64,000 nucleotides of DNA, taken from positions 186,001 to 250,000 of the forward strand of contig CANFVK010000001.1 in assembly GCA_947450475.1 (NCBI GenBank), in the 5' to 3' direction. Below are positions 1 through 9,038 of the stretch, one piece after another. The stretch comes from Bacteriovoracaceae bacterium (GTDB taxonomy: Bacteria > Bdellovibrionota > Bacteriovoracia > Bacteriovoracales > Bacteriovoracaceae). Numbering within the stretch: the stretch's first letter is position 1; every line of letters begins with the position of its first letter. The translations under genes and the position numbers were made by a program. Below the pieces are notes generated by a model. The model did no database searches. It saw only the letters and a list, made by a program, of their open reading frames with translations, and was not told the DNA's origin.

Positions 1-423
1 TTAAATGCCAACACTGCAAAAATTTTAAAGCAAAACGGAGTCAGTGCCAGTGGATTCCTTTCAAACGTTGGCAGTTCTCCTATCGGAGGCTCCAGTACTG
101 TGGGTACTGCCGAGCTTGGTAAAGATGCACCTGGCGCTGCAAGTAAAGCTGGTGGATTAGAGACTTTGGGCGCTAGTGCTCCGGGAGTGGCTACTGGAAA
201 AGATAAAACGCTTGAGTTTGATTTCAAAGATCCGGCCCAACAGCCAACTCTTGCCGTAGGGGGAGAACCAGTAAATGATCCCAATGCCAAGTATGATGTT
301 GGAACCAACGATATTAATACCAATTCTAACCAATCCATTTTCCAGATGATTTCTGATCGCTATTTTAAATCAGGCTATCCAAAGTTATTGGATGAAATTC
401 CAATGGCCCCTGTAAATAAATAG
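1..423 (+). CDS. 3' end of an unknown secreted/envelope-type protein
   Basis: The frame is open from the first base of the window, so this is the C-terminal 140 residues of a longer protein whose start lies to the left. The visible part is rich in Gly, Ala, Ser and Asn and has no recognisable domain. Its end, with the motif ISDRYFKSGYP, is closely related to the end of the next gene (ISNRYQKSGYP), so the two are tandem relatives sharing a C-terminal signal or interaction segment. The following gene starts 28 bases later on the same strand, which suggests one operon. Function unknown. Confidence 0.7.
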   Translation, partial: LNANTAKILKQNGVSASGFLSNVGSSPIGGSSTVGTAELGKDAPGAASKAGGLETLGASAPGVATGKDKTLEFDFKDPAQQPTLAVGGEPVNDPNAKYDVGTNDINTNSNQSIFQMISDRYFKSGYPKLLDEIPMAPVNK

Positions 424-450
424 GTTTTTGGTTTCATTATTGAGGCACGT

Positions 451-2604
451 ATGTTGAAAGTCATTTATAAATTTTTATTAGTCTCACTCCTGTCTGGATG
501 TTTGTTGCTACTTGATTTTAGCTACAAAGTACCATCTATCGGATTCAATAGTGCTCAAGCCGAAACAGTCAAACTCGATAGCGCTAAAGACGGCGATCTT
601 ATGTCGACTCTTACAATGAGTGCCATCGGACTTCTGACTCAGAGGCTTTGGAAATGTAAACTGACTACGGATATGATGATTGCAGCAGCGGCTGGTGCTG
701 CCTATGTGGCCGGAGAAATCCTCGCTTCATTAAAATTAAAAAAAGCGATGGAGGATTTGACAATAAATTACCAGCGTGACAATCAAGGGCGACTTGAAAA
801 ACAACAGATCGCTGCGTTTGAAAAATTAAAAAAATCTTATCAAGAGGCACTCAATACTGCCAATACTAAAAAAAATCTTCAAATGGCGGCAGCAGCAGCT
901 TTTATCGCAGCAGCGATTTCAGCAGGAATGCAATACATGCAAGAGACTTCAGCTGAAGCTGCTTGTCGAACGGCGCTCGCCACAGCTGCCAACTCTTGTG
1001 CCTCCATGGGGGCTGCCAAGGTAGCAGCTGGTAGTGCAAGCACGCCTCCTAACCAGCCGCTTATTGCCCAAGGAAAACTTAACATTGCCGGAGGATCTGC
1101 CTCTGGTGCCGCTGTTGGCACTGAAACAACTCAAGATGTAACGGCCTTAGCCCCTAAGCCTTCAGCTGCCGCCGATGCAACTGATAAATCTCAAACTGCG
1201 TCTAATACTTCGGCAGAATCTTCTGCAGCTGCACAGTGCCCTTTGGTTAGTGCTGCTCAAGCAACTTGTACCACCAAACATACCCTTTCGATGTTTACTA
1301 AAGGGGTGTGCATGGTTCCTCCGGTTGTTATGATTCAAAATATATTAGCAACTCCACTTTATGCCCAAGCCACTATAAATTTCACGCCAGTTAAACCGGT
1401 TTTATCCATGAGTTCATTTTTTAAAAATGCCTTGATGTCAGAAGCTCGTGCCGATTTATTTTCTCCGTTGGGAATTGCATCGAGTGCCGCCATTTCTTTT
1501 GTCTTAGCGACTTCCGCTACACTTGGTGTTCAGATTGATACCATGTTATTTTCACCTCTAAATAGGGCCATGATTTGGGGGGTGTTGGCCGGGCTTGTTT
1601 TTATGGCCGTTAAAGCGACTGAAAATCAAATCGGCATTATTCAAGGCAATATTGCTAAGATCGATGCCATCTTAAATGGACTTTATGCTTTAGATAAAGG
1701 TGTGGAGCAAGCCAATAATTCATTGCCGACGCCAAACAAGGGAGTTGAAGTAACAGTAAAAAATCCCACTATTACAGATATCAATAAACAAGGACAAGGT
1801 GAAATTGATTTTTCCGGCCAGGGAGGAACATTTCCTTGTGTAACCGGAAAAGATGTTGCCGGTTGTACACCGGTCAGCACGCAGCTAAATGATCGACCAG
1901 ATCTCAAATCACTTCCAGATGTGGTACAATCTCAAATAGGAAACATTGGCAAAATGGCCGATGGAGTTAATGGGACCAGTAAAATTTCTAGTGGGAGTCT
2001 ATCAGCTGCTGCTTCTTTAGGCGCACAACAAAACGCACTCCGTGCAGAATTAACAAAACAGCAAAAGCTGATCCAAGACACATTGAAAAACAAAGGCAGT
2101 AAGATCAATCTGGCAAAACGAGCCAGTGATTTTGAATCTAGTCTTAAGGCCGTAGTGCAAAGTGAGCTCGACAATCGCAAGATGTCGGCAGGAGAAATGT
2201 ATGCCAGTCTCGGTGGAGCGGGGAAAGATGGATTGGGATTAAGTGCTAGCGATGCTGCCGCAGCTGCTGCCGCAGCGGAAAAGGCTGCTCGAGAAAAATT
2301 AGCAAAAGAAAGAGATGAAAAAATGAATTACATAGCCATCGATCCCGATGCCTTGATGGGGGAAAGCAGTGCTGAGAGTGGTAAAAAAGGGGAAGGCAAG
2401 GACGCAAAAGATGCAGGACTTGGCACTTTGGCTGCCGATGAAGGAAGTGCTGGAAAAGCTAGCGATAAAGCAGTAACAACGTCCATGGATGATTACGCTT
2501 TAAAAAATGATATCACACAAGATAAAAGTACATCATTGTGGGAGTTGATCTCTAACCGTTATCAAAAATCAGGTTATCCAAGGCTATTTAAGAGAATGAA
2601 GTAG
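451..2604 (+). CDS. Exported multi-helix protein of unknown function with C-terminal RYxKSGYP motif
   Basis: A 717-residue protein. It starts with a long signal peptide (about residues 1-37, ending AQA before ETV). Hydrophobic Ala-rich stretches follow near residues 70-92, 144-162, 343-362 and 373-390, so it is probably held in the inner membrane. The second half is hydrophilic, predicted helical, and has an Ala/Lys/Glu-rich segment near residues 610-630. The last 25 residues carry ISNRYQKSGYPRL, matching the end of the preceding gene. No enzymatic motif is visible. Several Cys residues (CRTALAT, NSCAS, QCPL, TCTT) lie between the hydrophobic parts. The role is unknown; a membrane or envelope structural protein is a guess. 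Confidence 0.75.
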   Translation: MLKVIYKFLLVSLLSGCLLLLDFSYKVPSIGFNSAQAETVKLDSAKDGDLMSTLTMSAIGLLTQRLWKCKLTTDMMIAAAAGAAYVAGEILASLKLKKAMEDLTINYQRDNQGRLEKQQIAAFEKLKKSYQEALNTANTKKNLQMAAAAAFIAAAISAGMQYMQETSAEAACRTALATAANSCASMGAAKVAAGSASTPPNQPLIAQGKLNIAGGSASGAAVGTETTQDVTALAPKPSAAADATDKSQTASNTSAESSAAAQCPLVSAAQATCTTKHTLSMFTKGVCMVPPVVMIQNILATPLYAQATINFTPVKPVLSMSSFFKNALMSEARADLFSPLGIASSAAISFVLATSATLGVQIDTMLFSPLNRAMIWGVLAGLVFMAVKATENQIGIIQGNIAKIDAILNGLYALDKGVEQANNSLPTPNKGVEVTVKNPTITDINKQGQGEIDFSGQGGTFPCVTGKDVAGCTPVSTQLNDRPDLKSLPDVVQSQIGNIGKMADGVNGTSKISSGSLSAAASLGAQQNALRAELTKQQKLIQDTLKNKGSKINLAKRASDFESSLKAVVQSELDNRKMSAGEMYASLGGAGKDGLGLSASDAAAAAAAAEKAAREKLAKERDEKMNYIAIDPDALMGESSAESGKKGEGKDAKDAGLGTLAADEGSAGKASDKAVTTSMDDYALKNDITQDKSTSLWELISNRYQKSGYPRLFKRMK

Positions 2605-2618
2605 CTTAGAGCTTGGAA

Positions 2619-3449
2619 TCATTTATTCCAGACATCATCTATGGAAGCCGCACTCATTTCATTTTTATTAAGTGAGCCAAGGCCTAACTCGTCTTCATAC
2701 ATTTTTAGTAAAGTGTAGAAGTTGTTGGGGTTGTTAGACTTCGCCCCGTGAGCAACATTAGCGCCGTAGAAAAGAGTGTAGATCTGGTTATTAAATAATA
2801 CGCCCTCATCAAAAGTGACGACAACTAAAAGATCCTTGGGGAATTTTGGCGAGTGGAAAATCGAATCAAAATTTTTCTTGAACCATACATCTCCATAAGC
2901 GACACCAGTATCGTGGCCGTCATTTTTCAAATTGGGAACATACATAGAGAAGTCTTTTAAGTTTCCTTGTTCGAAGTCAGTAAAGAATTCTTTACCTTCA
3001 ACTACTTTAGCGCATCGGCTTGGATTGGTCTGAACATTGGTAAAACTTAAAAAAGGAACATGTTTACGAGCATAATCACCAGAGGTTTTACCTAAAAAGC
3101 AATTTCCCGGATATCCTTCAGCATAAATTTTCCAGTCTTTGTGAGCGTCTTCCAAGAGATCGCCAATGTGGCGTTCGTTGAGATCGATGTTTTTGTCGCT
3201 AATGATATTAAAAGTTGATCCTGCAATCATAGAAATATAATTCCCCTGAGAAGGATGAGTTGAAGCTTTGAAATTTGTAAAGAGTGCCCCCTCTTTGGTT
3301 AGGCTGGCAAAATAGGGCTGGCTTACAGCTTTTTTATATTCAGTATTTTCAAAAACAATGACGAGTACTTTTTTGAAGTTGTTCAACTTTTGAGCATGGC
3401 ACAGCGTCGGAATAATAAGTGTGCAAAGTAGCAGTAAAAATGATTTCAT
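2619..3449 (-). CDS. Secreted phosphoesterase / acid phosphatase-like protein
   Basis: A 276-residue protein with a signal peptide (cleavage after CHA, about residue 19). It resembles the phosphoesterase family that includes acid phosphatase AcpA and phospholipase C (PF04185). Metal and active-site motifs can be seen in order: VFENTEY near residue 33, STHPSQGNY near 62-70, NDGHDTG near 176, and VTFDEG near 212. The product should act in the periplasm or outside the cell, cleaving phosphate monoesters or phospholipid headgroups. Substrate cannot be told from sequence. It runs convergently to the 451-2604 gene, and the two stop codons are 14 bases apart. Confidence 0.8.
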   Translation of the reverse strand: MKSFLLLLCTLIIPTLCHAQKLNNFKKVLVIVFENTEYKKAVSQPYFASLTKEGALFTNFKASTHPSQGNYISMIAGSTFNIISDKNIDLNERHIGDLLEDAHKDWKIYAEGYPGNCFLGKTSGDYARKHVPFLSFTNVQTNPSRCAKVVEGKEFFTDFEQGNLKDFSMYVPNLKNDGHDTGVAYGDVWFKKNFDSIFHSPKFPKDLLVVVTFDEGVLFNNQIYTLFYGANVAHGAKSNNPNNFYTLLKMYEDELGLGSLNKNEMSAASIDDVWNK

Positions 3450-3596
3450 CTTTAATCCTTATGGGGTGAGTGTTTAGAGTATAGAAAAGATATTTGTCTT
3501 TGTCTAAAAGCCTTGCAAAAAGGTGAGGGGGTCATAATTACTTGATAGAACAAGCAATTATGAAATGGTAATATTAGCAAAAGGAAAAATTTAGCG

Positions 3597-4070
3597 ATGA
3601 TTAATAAACAAAAGCTTCTAGACCAACTCGTGGCCCTTTTAAAATCTGAGCAAAGCGAGCTCGAGGACGCAGCTAAATCCTCTCGCGATCTTGCTACTCA
3701 GGCCGACCTTAAGTCTGAAGGAAAGTACGACACACGCGCAATTGAAGCTTCTTACCTGGCTGGAGCCCAACAAAAGCGAGTTGAGGAAATTAAATTAGAT
3801 ATTCAAATGCTAGAGGAGATGGAGCTATCAGTTTCCAAAAAAATACAGCTTGGCAGCCTTGCGCAGATTGAACACCGGGGCGCTGAGCGCTTTTATTTCA
3901 TTACATCCACTTCCGGGGGGACTATGCTCTCCGTTGATGGCGCTACAGTGTTGGTTATTTCAGTTTTTTCTCCATTGGGTAACGCGGCTTTGAGTCTTGA
4001 AGTGGGCGAGAGTTTCGAAGTCGAAACTCCCAAAGAATTACGACAATACAATATAAAAGCTATTTTTTGA
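3597..4070 (+). CDS. GreA/GreB-family transcription elongation factor-like protein
   Basis: A 157-residue cytoplasmic protein. Residues 1-80 form a helical hairpin or coiled coil containing DLKSEGKYDTRAIEASYLAGAQ-like sequence typical of GreA/GreB relatives. Residues 85-157 look like the FKBP-like C-terminal Gre domain. True GreA rescues backtracked RNA polymerase by stimulating RNA cleavage with acidic residues at the coiled-coil tip. The tip here is not a clear GreA tip, so this may be a Gre-like factor with another effect on polymerase, such as Gfh or Rnk-type proteins. An AAGGAA stands 10 bases before the ATG. The 3' end overlaps the convergent neighbour by 11 bases. Confidence 0.75.
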   Translation: MINKQKLLDQLVALLKSEQSELEDAAKSSRDLATQADLKSEGKYDTRAIEASYLAGAQQKRVEEIKLDIQMLEEMELSVSKKIQLGSLAQIEHRGAERFYFITSTSGGTMLSVDGATVLVISVFSPLGNAALSLEVGESFEVETPKELRQYNIKAIF

Positions 4071-4497
4071 TGTTTTCTTGGTCGTCAAAATAATTGGCAT
4101 AAATAATTTCATTATTTTTAGCGATACATATTTTTTCAAAAACCAAAATCTTGCGATTTAACTGATTAATGAGAAAATTAAACTGATCATTCTTTGCCGA
4201 GATAATGGCCTTGGAACTGATAAGTGGCTTATTGAGTCCCAGAATGATATTGACCATCGGTTGAACCAAAACTTCTCTCTTTTCGAAATTTATTTCCATA
4301 TCTTGAAATGACATTCCATATGTATCATTGGAAAAAACCACCGATTGATTTTCAGCAGTTTGAATGTTGCCATTTTCATCAGGTTGAATGACTTGGAATA
4401 GAGTGCAGTTGTTTATATCATCTTTACTCTTTACGATAGCGGCGAATGAGGCAGAACAAAAAGTGAGCGCTAAAATAGTAAAGATTGTCCTTTTCAT
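4060..4497 (-). CDS. Small secreted protein of unknown function
   Basis: A 145-residue protein. The longest frame starts at 4533, but an ATG at 4497 follows a good GGAG and opens directly onto a signal peptide (MKRTIFTILALTF, cleavage near SFAA), so I choose that start. The mature part is about 125 residues, with one Cys near the start of the mature chain (NNCTLF) and one near the end (EKICIA), which could form a disulphide. No family was recognised. Its last 11 bases overlap the end of the convergent Gre-like gene. Confidence 0.7.
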   Translation of the reverse strand: MKRTIFTILALTFCSASFAAIVKSKDDINNCTLFQVIQPDENGNIQTAENQSVVFSNDTYGMSFQDMEINFEKREVLVQPMVNIILGLNKPLISSKAIISAKNDQFNFLINQLNRKILVFEKICIAKNNEIIYANYFDDQENIKK

Positions 4498-4652
4498 AAG
4501 TCTTCTCCAATAAGTGATCATAATGATCGACATCCTATCACTATTAATGGAGGACTTAAATCTCTATGATTTTGATATGTAATATTTATAAGGCCAAATA
4601 AAGCTAAATATGCTAACTAATTCATAGGGAATATTTGAATAGGAGTCTATTC

Positions 4653-5651
4653 GTGAAACGCATGTTCTATCTTTTTTTATTTTTGGGAGTCCTACCAATG
4701 ACCGAAGCAAGTGATTTTAAAAAGCCTACAAAAGATGAGTTGAAAAAAAAGCTAACCCCTGAGCAGTATACCTGCACTCAAGAAGAGGGAACGGAGGCTC
4801 CATTTCACAATGCTTACTGGAACCATCATGAAGATGGCATCTATGTCGATGTGGTTAGTGGGGAAGCACTTTTTAGTTCATTAGATAAGTTTGATTCGGG
4901 CACTGGATGGCCTAGCTTCTCCCGTCCGATTGAAGATCATTCTCTACATACCAAAACAGATCATAAAATTGGATATGCTCGAACCGAAATAAGATCTAGT
5001 TTGGCCGATTCACACTTAGGCCATGTATTTGATGATGGGCCAGGACCGACTCATAAAAGATTTTGCATCAATTCAGCAGCTTTAAAGTTTGTTGCCATTG
5101 ATCAGATGAAGGCTTTGGGATATGGAAAGTACCTTTATTTATTTGTTGCCAAAAAGCATTGGGATATTGCCCAGCTGGCCGGAGGCTGTTTTTGGGGTAT
5201 GCAGGAACTGTTTCGAACTCAAAAAGGAGTTATATATTCTGAAGTTGGCTACACTGGAGGAAATCTCAAAAATGCCCAATATACTGATGTAAAAACAGGT
5301 TCAACTGGTCACGCTGAAGCGGTAAGAATTATTTTTGATCCCAAAATAACTAGTTATAAAGATATCCTTTTGTATTTTTTTAAAATTCACGATCCAACAA
5401 CAACCAATCGACAAGGAAATGATATTGGAACGCAATACCGTTCAGAAATTTTTTACCTGAATGATGAACAAAAAAAAGTTGCTCAAGAAGTTAAAGAGCG
5501 AGTTGATAAATCAAAAAAATGGAATGGTCATGTCATCACAAAAATTGAAAAAGCGGCTGAGTTTTACCGAGGTGAAGAATACCACCAAGACTATTTAGTC
5601 AAACATCCCGGTGGTTATACATGTCACTTTCCAAGGAAGATAGATTTTTAG
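4653..5651 (+). CDS. msrBA: Periplasmic methionine sulfoxide reductase, MsrB-MsrA fusion
   Basis: A 332-residue two-domain repair enzyme that reduces both epimers of methionine sulfoxide in oxidised proteins. The MsrB domain comes first (about residues 22-150), with the motif SGTGWPSF and catalytic Cys138 in RFCINSAAL. The MsrA domain follows, with GGCFWG and catalytic Cys179, GTQYRS, and the C-terminal EYHQDY. The MsrB part lacks the two CxxC zinc pairs of many MsrBs. An N-terminal hydrophobic segment suggests export or membrane anchoring, so it should protect envelope proteins. The longest frame begins with a TTG at 4635, but AGGAG at 4641-4645 sits just before GTG 4653, so I place the start there; ATG 4662 is the alternative. 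Confidence 0.93.
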   Translation: MKRMFYLFLFLGVLPMTEASDFKKPTKDELKKKLTPEQYTCTQEEGTEAPFHNAYWNHHEDGIYVDVVSGEALFSSLDKFDSGTGWPSFSRPIEDHSLHTKTDHKIGYARTEIRSSLADSHLGHVFDDGPGPTHKRFCINSAALKFVAIDQMKALGYGKYLYLFVAKKHWDIAQLAGGCFWGMQELFRTQKGVIYSEVGYTGGNLKNAQYTDVKTGSTGHAEAVRIIFDPKITSYKDILLYFFKIHDPTTTNRQGNDIGTQYRSEIFYLNDEQKKVAQEVKERVDKSKKWNGHVITKIEKAAEFYRGEEYHQDYLVKHPGGYTCHFPRKIDF

Positions 5652-5654
5652 TAA

Positions 5655-6851
5655 CTAAAGATTCTTTGAGTTGAATAACTTGTAGAGCCCAAGACGATCA
5701 TTTGAAGGATTCTTGCATAATGTTTTGCAAGTCTTCAATGCAGAGTTGATGAGTCCATCTTTAATGGATGAACTTGTCGTCAAGTTTTGGGTCATTTGAT
5801 AGATAAATTGGTTTTCTATTTCACCGCCAACTTTAATTCCTACATTCCAAAGTAATCCAAAAACAAAATCGGCATTGGCGAAATCACCTCGCTCAAATTC
5901 TAAACGATACTGTTGTTTTTTTCTTACTAATTTACCATCAAATAAGTTGTACTCTTTAATATTGGTAGCAAGCTTTTTACTTTGAGCAATTTTACCAGCA
6001 AAGAAGTCGGCAAGGCCTTCATTAACAGGACTGGAGTGAGTGAGTTCGAGATGATTGCTTAAAGCAAGATGAGAAAATTCATGATAAATAATTTCAGGTA
6101 CAAAAGCTGAATCCAATTTGTAAATTTTGCGTGAAAAGAAATCGGCAGTAAAATCTGAAGTTTGAAAAATCATTTCGATCAATAAACTGGTCCCGGCCAT
6201 TCTTATCAATGAACTCGGATCAACTGAGGAGGTAATTGTTTTTGATTGAATTAGAAGTGAAAGAAAGTTTTGCAAACTTGTCATGTGAACTTGATTACGA
6301 AATGGAGTAAGTGCGCTTTTAATTCCGTTGATTTCAACTCCAGTTTTAAAATCATTGATATTAATTTCTTTTGATGGTCGAAACCAAATTTCCATTCCCC
6401 AAGGTTTTATATGGCGTGGCTCATATCCTATCCCTGCAGGAATAGAAAGAGCATTGTTATATTGAGGTTCAAGTTTGTCATTGGCGAAGTGACCTAATTC
6501 GTTAAATACGTTAGTCAAATTAAGACGAATCGTAATAGGAGCGAATTCTTGAACATAGCTCGACTTTACTTTTTGAACAAAAAAGTTACGAGCTTTTGTA
6601 AGATGATAATAAACAGTAGCAGCCTTTAACTGAAGGTCTTCTGAATCAGCAAAATTTATAGCCTGATTGCTTTTTCCATCGACGATCTTGAAATATTTCC
6701 CTTCAAAACTTTCATCACTTATGAGATCTGTTAATACAACATCAGCGATCTTTGCTTCAAAGTTCGCATCTCGAATCACAGCTCTTTTTTTTGCCTCATG
6801 TGCTTGAATTGAAAAAGCTGTAAACAATATAAAGGTGCATATTAATTTCAT
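5655..6851 (-). CDS. Secreted HExxH metallopeptidase-like protein
   Basis: A 398-residue protein with a signal peptide (MKLICTFILFTAF, cleavage near QAHEA). The stretch HEFSH at residues 257-261 is an HExxH zinc site. The downstream NEGLADFF offers Glu278 as third ligand, the gluzincin arrangement. The rest matches no family I can name. As a secreted peptidase it would cut proteins in the periplasm or outside the cell. It is the last gene of a three-gene minus-strand operon, 19 bases after its upstream neighbour, with a strong AAGGAG before the ATG. Confidence 0.75.
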   Translation of the reverse strand: MKLICTFILFTAFSIQAHEAKKRAVIRDANFEAKIADVVLTDLISDESFEGKYFKIVDGKSNQAINFADSEDLQLKAATVYYHLTKARNFFVQKVKSSYVQEFAPITIRLNLTNVFNELGHFANDKLEPQYNNALSIPAGIGYEPRHIKPWGMEIWFRPSKEININDFKTGVEINGIKSALTPFRNQVHMTSLQNFLSLLIQSKTITSSVDPSSLIRMAGTSLLIEMIFQTSDFTADFFSRKIYKLDSAFVPEIIYHEFSHLALSNHLELTHSSPVNEGLADFFAGKIAQSKKLATNIKEYNLFDGKLVRKKQQYRLEFERGDFANADFVFGLLWNVGIKVGGEIENQFIYQMTQNLTTSSSIKDGLINSALKTCKTLCKNPSNDRLGLYKLFNSKNL

Positions 6852-6870
6852 AAAATCTCCTTAGTTATAA

Positions 6871-8118
6871 TTAAAAAAGAATAAAATCCAAATCGTGATT
6901 AACGGGAGCTTCGGAAATTTGCTGGTCAATCAGCATGAGAGCTAGCATCGATACAAAACCAAATGGAGGCGGCAGCAACACTGAGGCAGGATTGCCAAAA
7001 GTTCTGACCCAAAACATAACTTTCTCTTTGGGGGATCTAGAGGGATCCCAAATCTCTTGTAGCGATGCCAATTGTTCAATCTCAGAGGATTGGATTTTCC
7101 CGACTTCATAACTTGCGGCGATGAGGTCGAGATAATTGGCATTTTGTCCATTCATCAGAGAACCATTGTTTAATTGAGCTAACTCTCTTCTTAAAAGTTT
7201 GAGCATGAAACGAAATTTTTCCATAGGTGAAAGGGCGATAATTTCCGAATCATGATCTTGATAGTCAATAATAATTGAAACATCATTGCTATCCAATCTT
7301 CTTTTGAGATCAGCTATAATTTTTGCCATGATCATGATTTGGGTACTGTTGTAACGTTCAAATAAATTTTGACGCAAAGACTTTTTTTGTTTTATTGATA
7401 CTTTTGAAACTAGGACTGAGCTATCTTTGCTTCGGGAGGGAAAGGCTTTTGCCAATGACATGAGAGTATTGCCATACTCTGATAGAGTCAGGGGCCACTC
7501 ATAAACTTTGTTTGCTCTCAGGACTTCAAGAATTTTAAACTGTTTTTTATTAATGAGATTGTTTTTATAGGCGATATTATTAATGTGTTTTAAATTTTTA
7601 TAGAATTTTGGCATCTCTTTAATTAGGGATTTAACCAAGGCACGATAAGAGTCTTCTATGCATTGAGAATCATCTTTAAGTGATTTAAGGTTTGAGCGAA
7701 ATATCTCTAGACTTCTTTTTTCCTCCTCGTCATTTAAGTCATTTTTGACAATAATTGAAGGAAGCGCCGTCGTCATTGCATTGGTCTTAAGTAGAATGTT
7801 AGTACTAATATCATCAAGCGAATCATTAATCCTAAGCCCTAAAATTGCTGTTTCAATTTCTTTTGGATCTAGGAGATAAAGCTTGTTTTTAATCGATTGG
7901 ATAAATTTTGATGCACAAAAATTAATTGATTTGTCTTTAGAGATTTCTTTTAATATTTCAAAATTAGAGGTTTGATCATACAGCCTTTTAATTTCAGATT
8001 CATTTTCAGTGTTAATGAATCGAGATGAAGACTCTCTTTGGTTTTCATAATTAATTTCATCGGCAAATAACACTGTACTAAAACATAGAAATAGGACGAT
8101 TGGCACCGTGGTTTTCAT
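6871..8118 (-). CDS. Secreted protein of unknown function, middle gene of a three-gene operon
   Basis: A 415-residue protein with a signal peptide (MKTTVPIVLFLCF, cleavage near LFADE). The mature part is mostly helical and hydrophilic. Near the C-terminus is a hydrophobic segment with PPPFGFVSMLALM. A similar SPPFGF occurs in the upstream gene. No family or catalytic motif was recognised. Its ATG overlaps the TGA of the upstream gene (ATGA), and GAGGC in that gene's tail serves as ribosome binding site, so the two are translationally coupled. Confidence 0.7.
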   Translation of the reverse strand: MKTTVPIVLFLCFSTVLFADEINYENQRESSSRFINTENESEIKRLYDQTSNFEILKEISKDKSINFCASKFIQSIKNKLYLLDPKEIETAILGLRINDSLDDISTNILLKTNAMTTALPSIIVKNDLNDEEEKRSLEIFRSNLKSLKDDSQCIEDSYRALVKSLIKEMPKFYKNLKHINNIAYKNNLINKKQFKILEVLRANKVYEWPLTLSEYGNTLMSLAKAFPSRSKDSSVLVSKVSIKQKKSLRQNLFERYNSTQIMIMAKIIADLKRRLDSNDVSIIIDYQDHDSEIIALSPMEKFRFMLKLLRRELAQLNNGSLMNGQNANYLDLIAASYEVGKIQSSEIEQLASLQEIWDPSRSPKEKVMFWVRTFGNPASVLLPPPFGFVSMLALMLIDQQISEAPVNHDLDFILF

Positions 8119-8903
8119 AAAGCCTCAATTGAATTTGGTTGATAATATTTTCTAATCTCTTTTAGAACTCTTTTTTTACCAAATGTGCTGGCAAGGTCAT
8201 ATTGCTTCAAACTATAGCCTTCTTCTTTAGGGATATGGCTTTCATCAATAAGCAATTCGTTTGGATGTTTCCATTGACGAAATCCAAAAGGAGGAGAGTC
8301 GAAACTAAAACGAGGATACTTAGTATCCACTTGAAGGTTACGAACTTCGACTGGCGCATCTGAAGCGTAATAAAGCAGCTCGTGATCAGGGGTAAAGCCT
8401 TTTACTATGTAAGAGTGACGATTAACTTTACCTAGAAAACTCCACTCGACTAGGTACAATGTCCCTGAGTTGATAAAAGTGGGGTGAATCGGAAAAGTAT
8501 CGCGTTGCAAATTTTCCGTACCAACTTCTTTATTGATGTAACGAATAAATGCACGCACTCGATTTTTTTCATCCTTGATGGAGTCAAACATATCAGTGTC
8601 ACTTCCAAAAAGTTTGCTTTGATAGTTCATTGTGTAGGGAGTGTTAATGACAAACGGTAGCGAGTGAGTGTAGGCAAATAAAATTCTTACATCATAAAGT
8701 GCATCCGCACAATCAGTAGCTATGCCGGAAAGAACTCCAACTTGTTTAGTGAAGATTGTTGTAGTTAATTTTTTATTCACCCAATGTTGATATTCCATTT
8801 CCCACTCATTACTCCATTCTTGGGTTGAATGCCAAACTTCAGCTTGAATATTTTTTCCAATCATAATAAAAAACAATGTGATTAATAATGTTAAGTTTTT
8901 CAT
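8115..8903 (-). CDS. Secreted protein, possible papain-fold cysteine hydrolase
   Basis: A 262-residue protein, first gene of the operon running to 5655. A start at 8939 is possible, but ATG 8903 has AGGAG at the right distance and opens a signal peptide (MKNLTLLITLFFIMIG, cleavage near IQAEV), so I use it. The segment TDCADALYD puts Cys65 at the head of a likely helix, and NRHSYIVKGF puts His163 on a likely strand. This order and spacing resemble NlpC/P60 or transglutaminase-like Cys-His enzymes. That is an inference from two short motifs; no third catalytic residue is assigned. Its stop overlaps the start of the next gene. Confidence 0.65.
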   Translation of the reverse strand: MKNLTLLITLFFIMIGKNIQAEVWHSTQEWSNEWEMEYQHWVNKKLTTTIFTKQVGVLSGIATDCADALYDVRILFAYTHSLPFVINTPYTMNYQSKLFGSDTDMFDSIKDEKNRVRAFIRYINKEVGTENLQRDTFPIHPTFINSGTLYLVEWSFLGKVNRHSYIVKGFTPDHELLYYASDAPVEVRNLQVDTKYPRFSFDSPPFGFRQWKHPNELLIDESHIPKEEGYSLKQYDLASTFGKKRVLKEIRKYYQPNSIEAL

Positions 8904-9038
8904 GAAACTCCTATGTGGTTGATGATTTTCATAAATCATTTTTTGAGCTTGATATCAGAAAAAAACAGTTGCGCCTAAAAAAAAATAAGAATAAAAAAAT
9001 CACCGCGGTTATTTTATGAAAAAACCAAAGGAGGTTTT

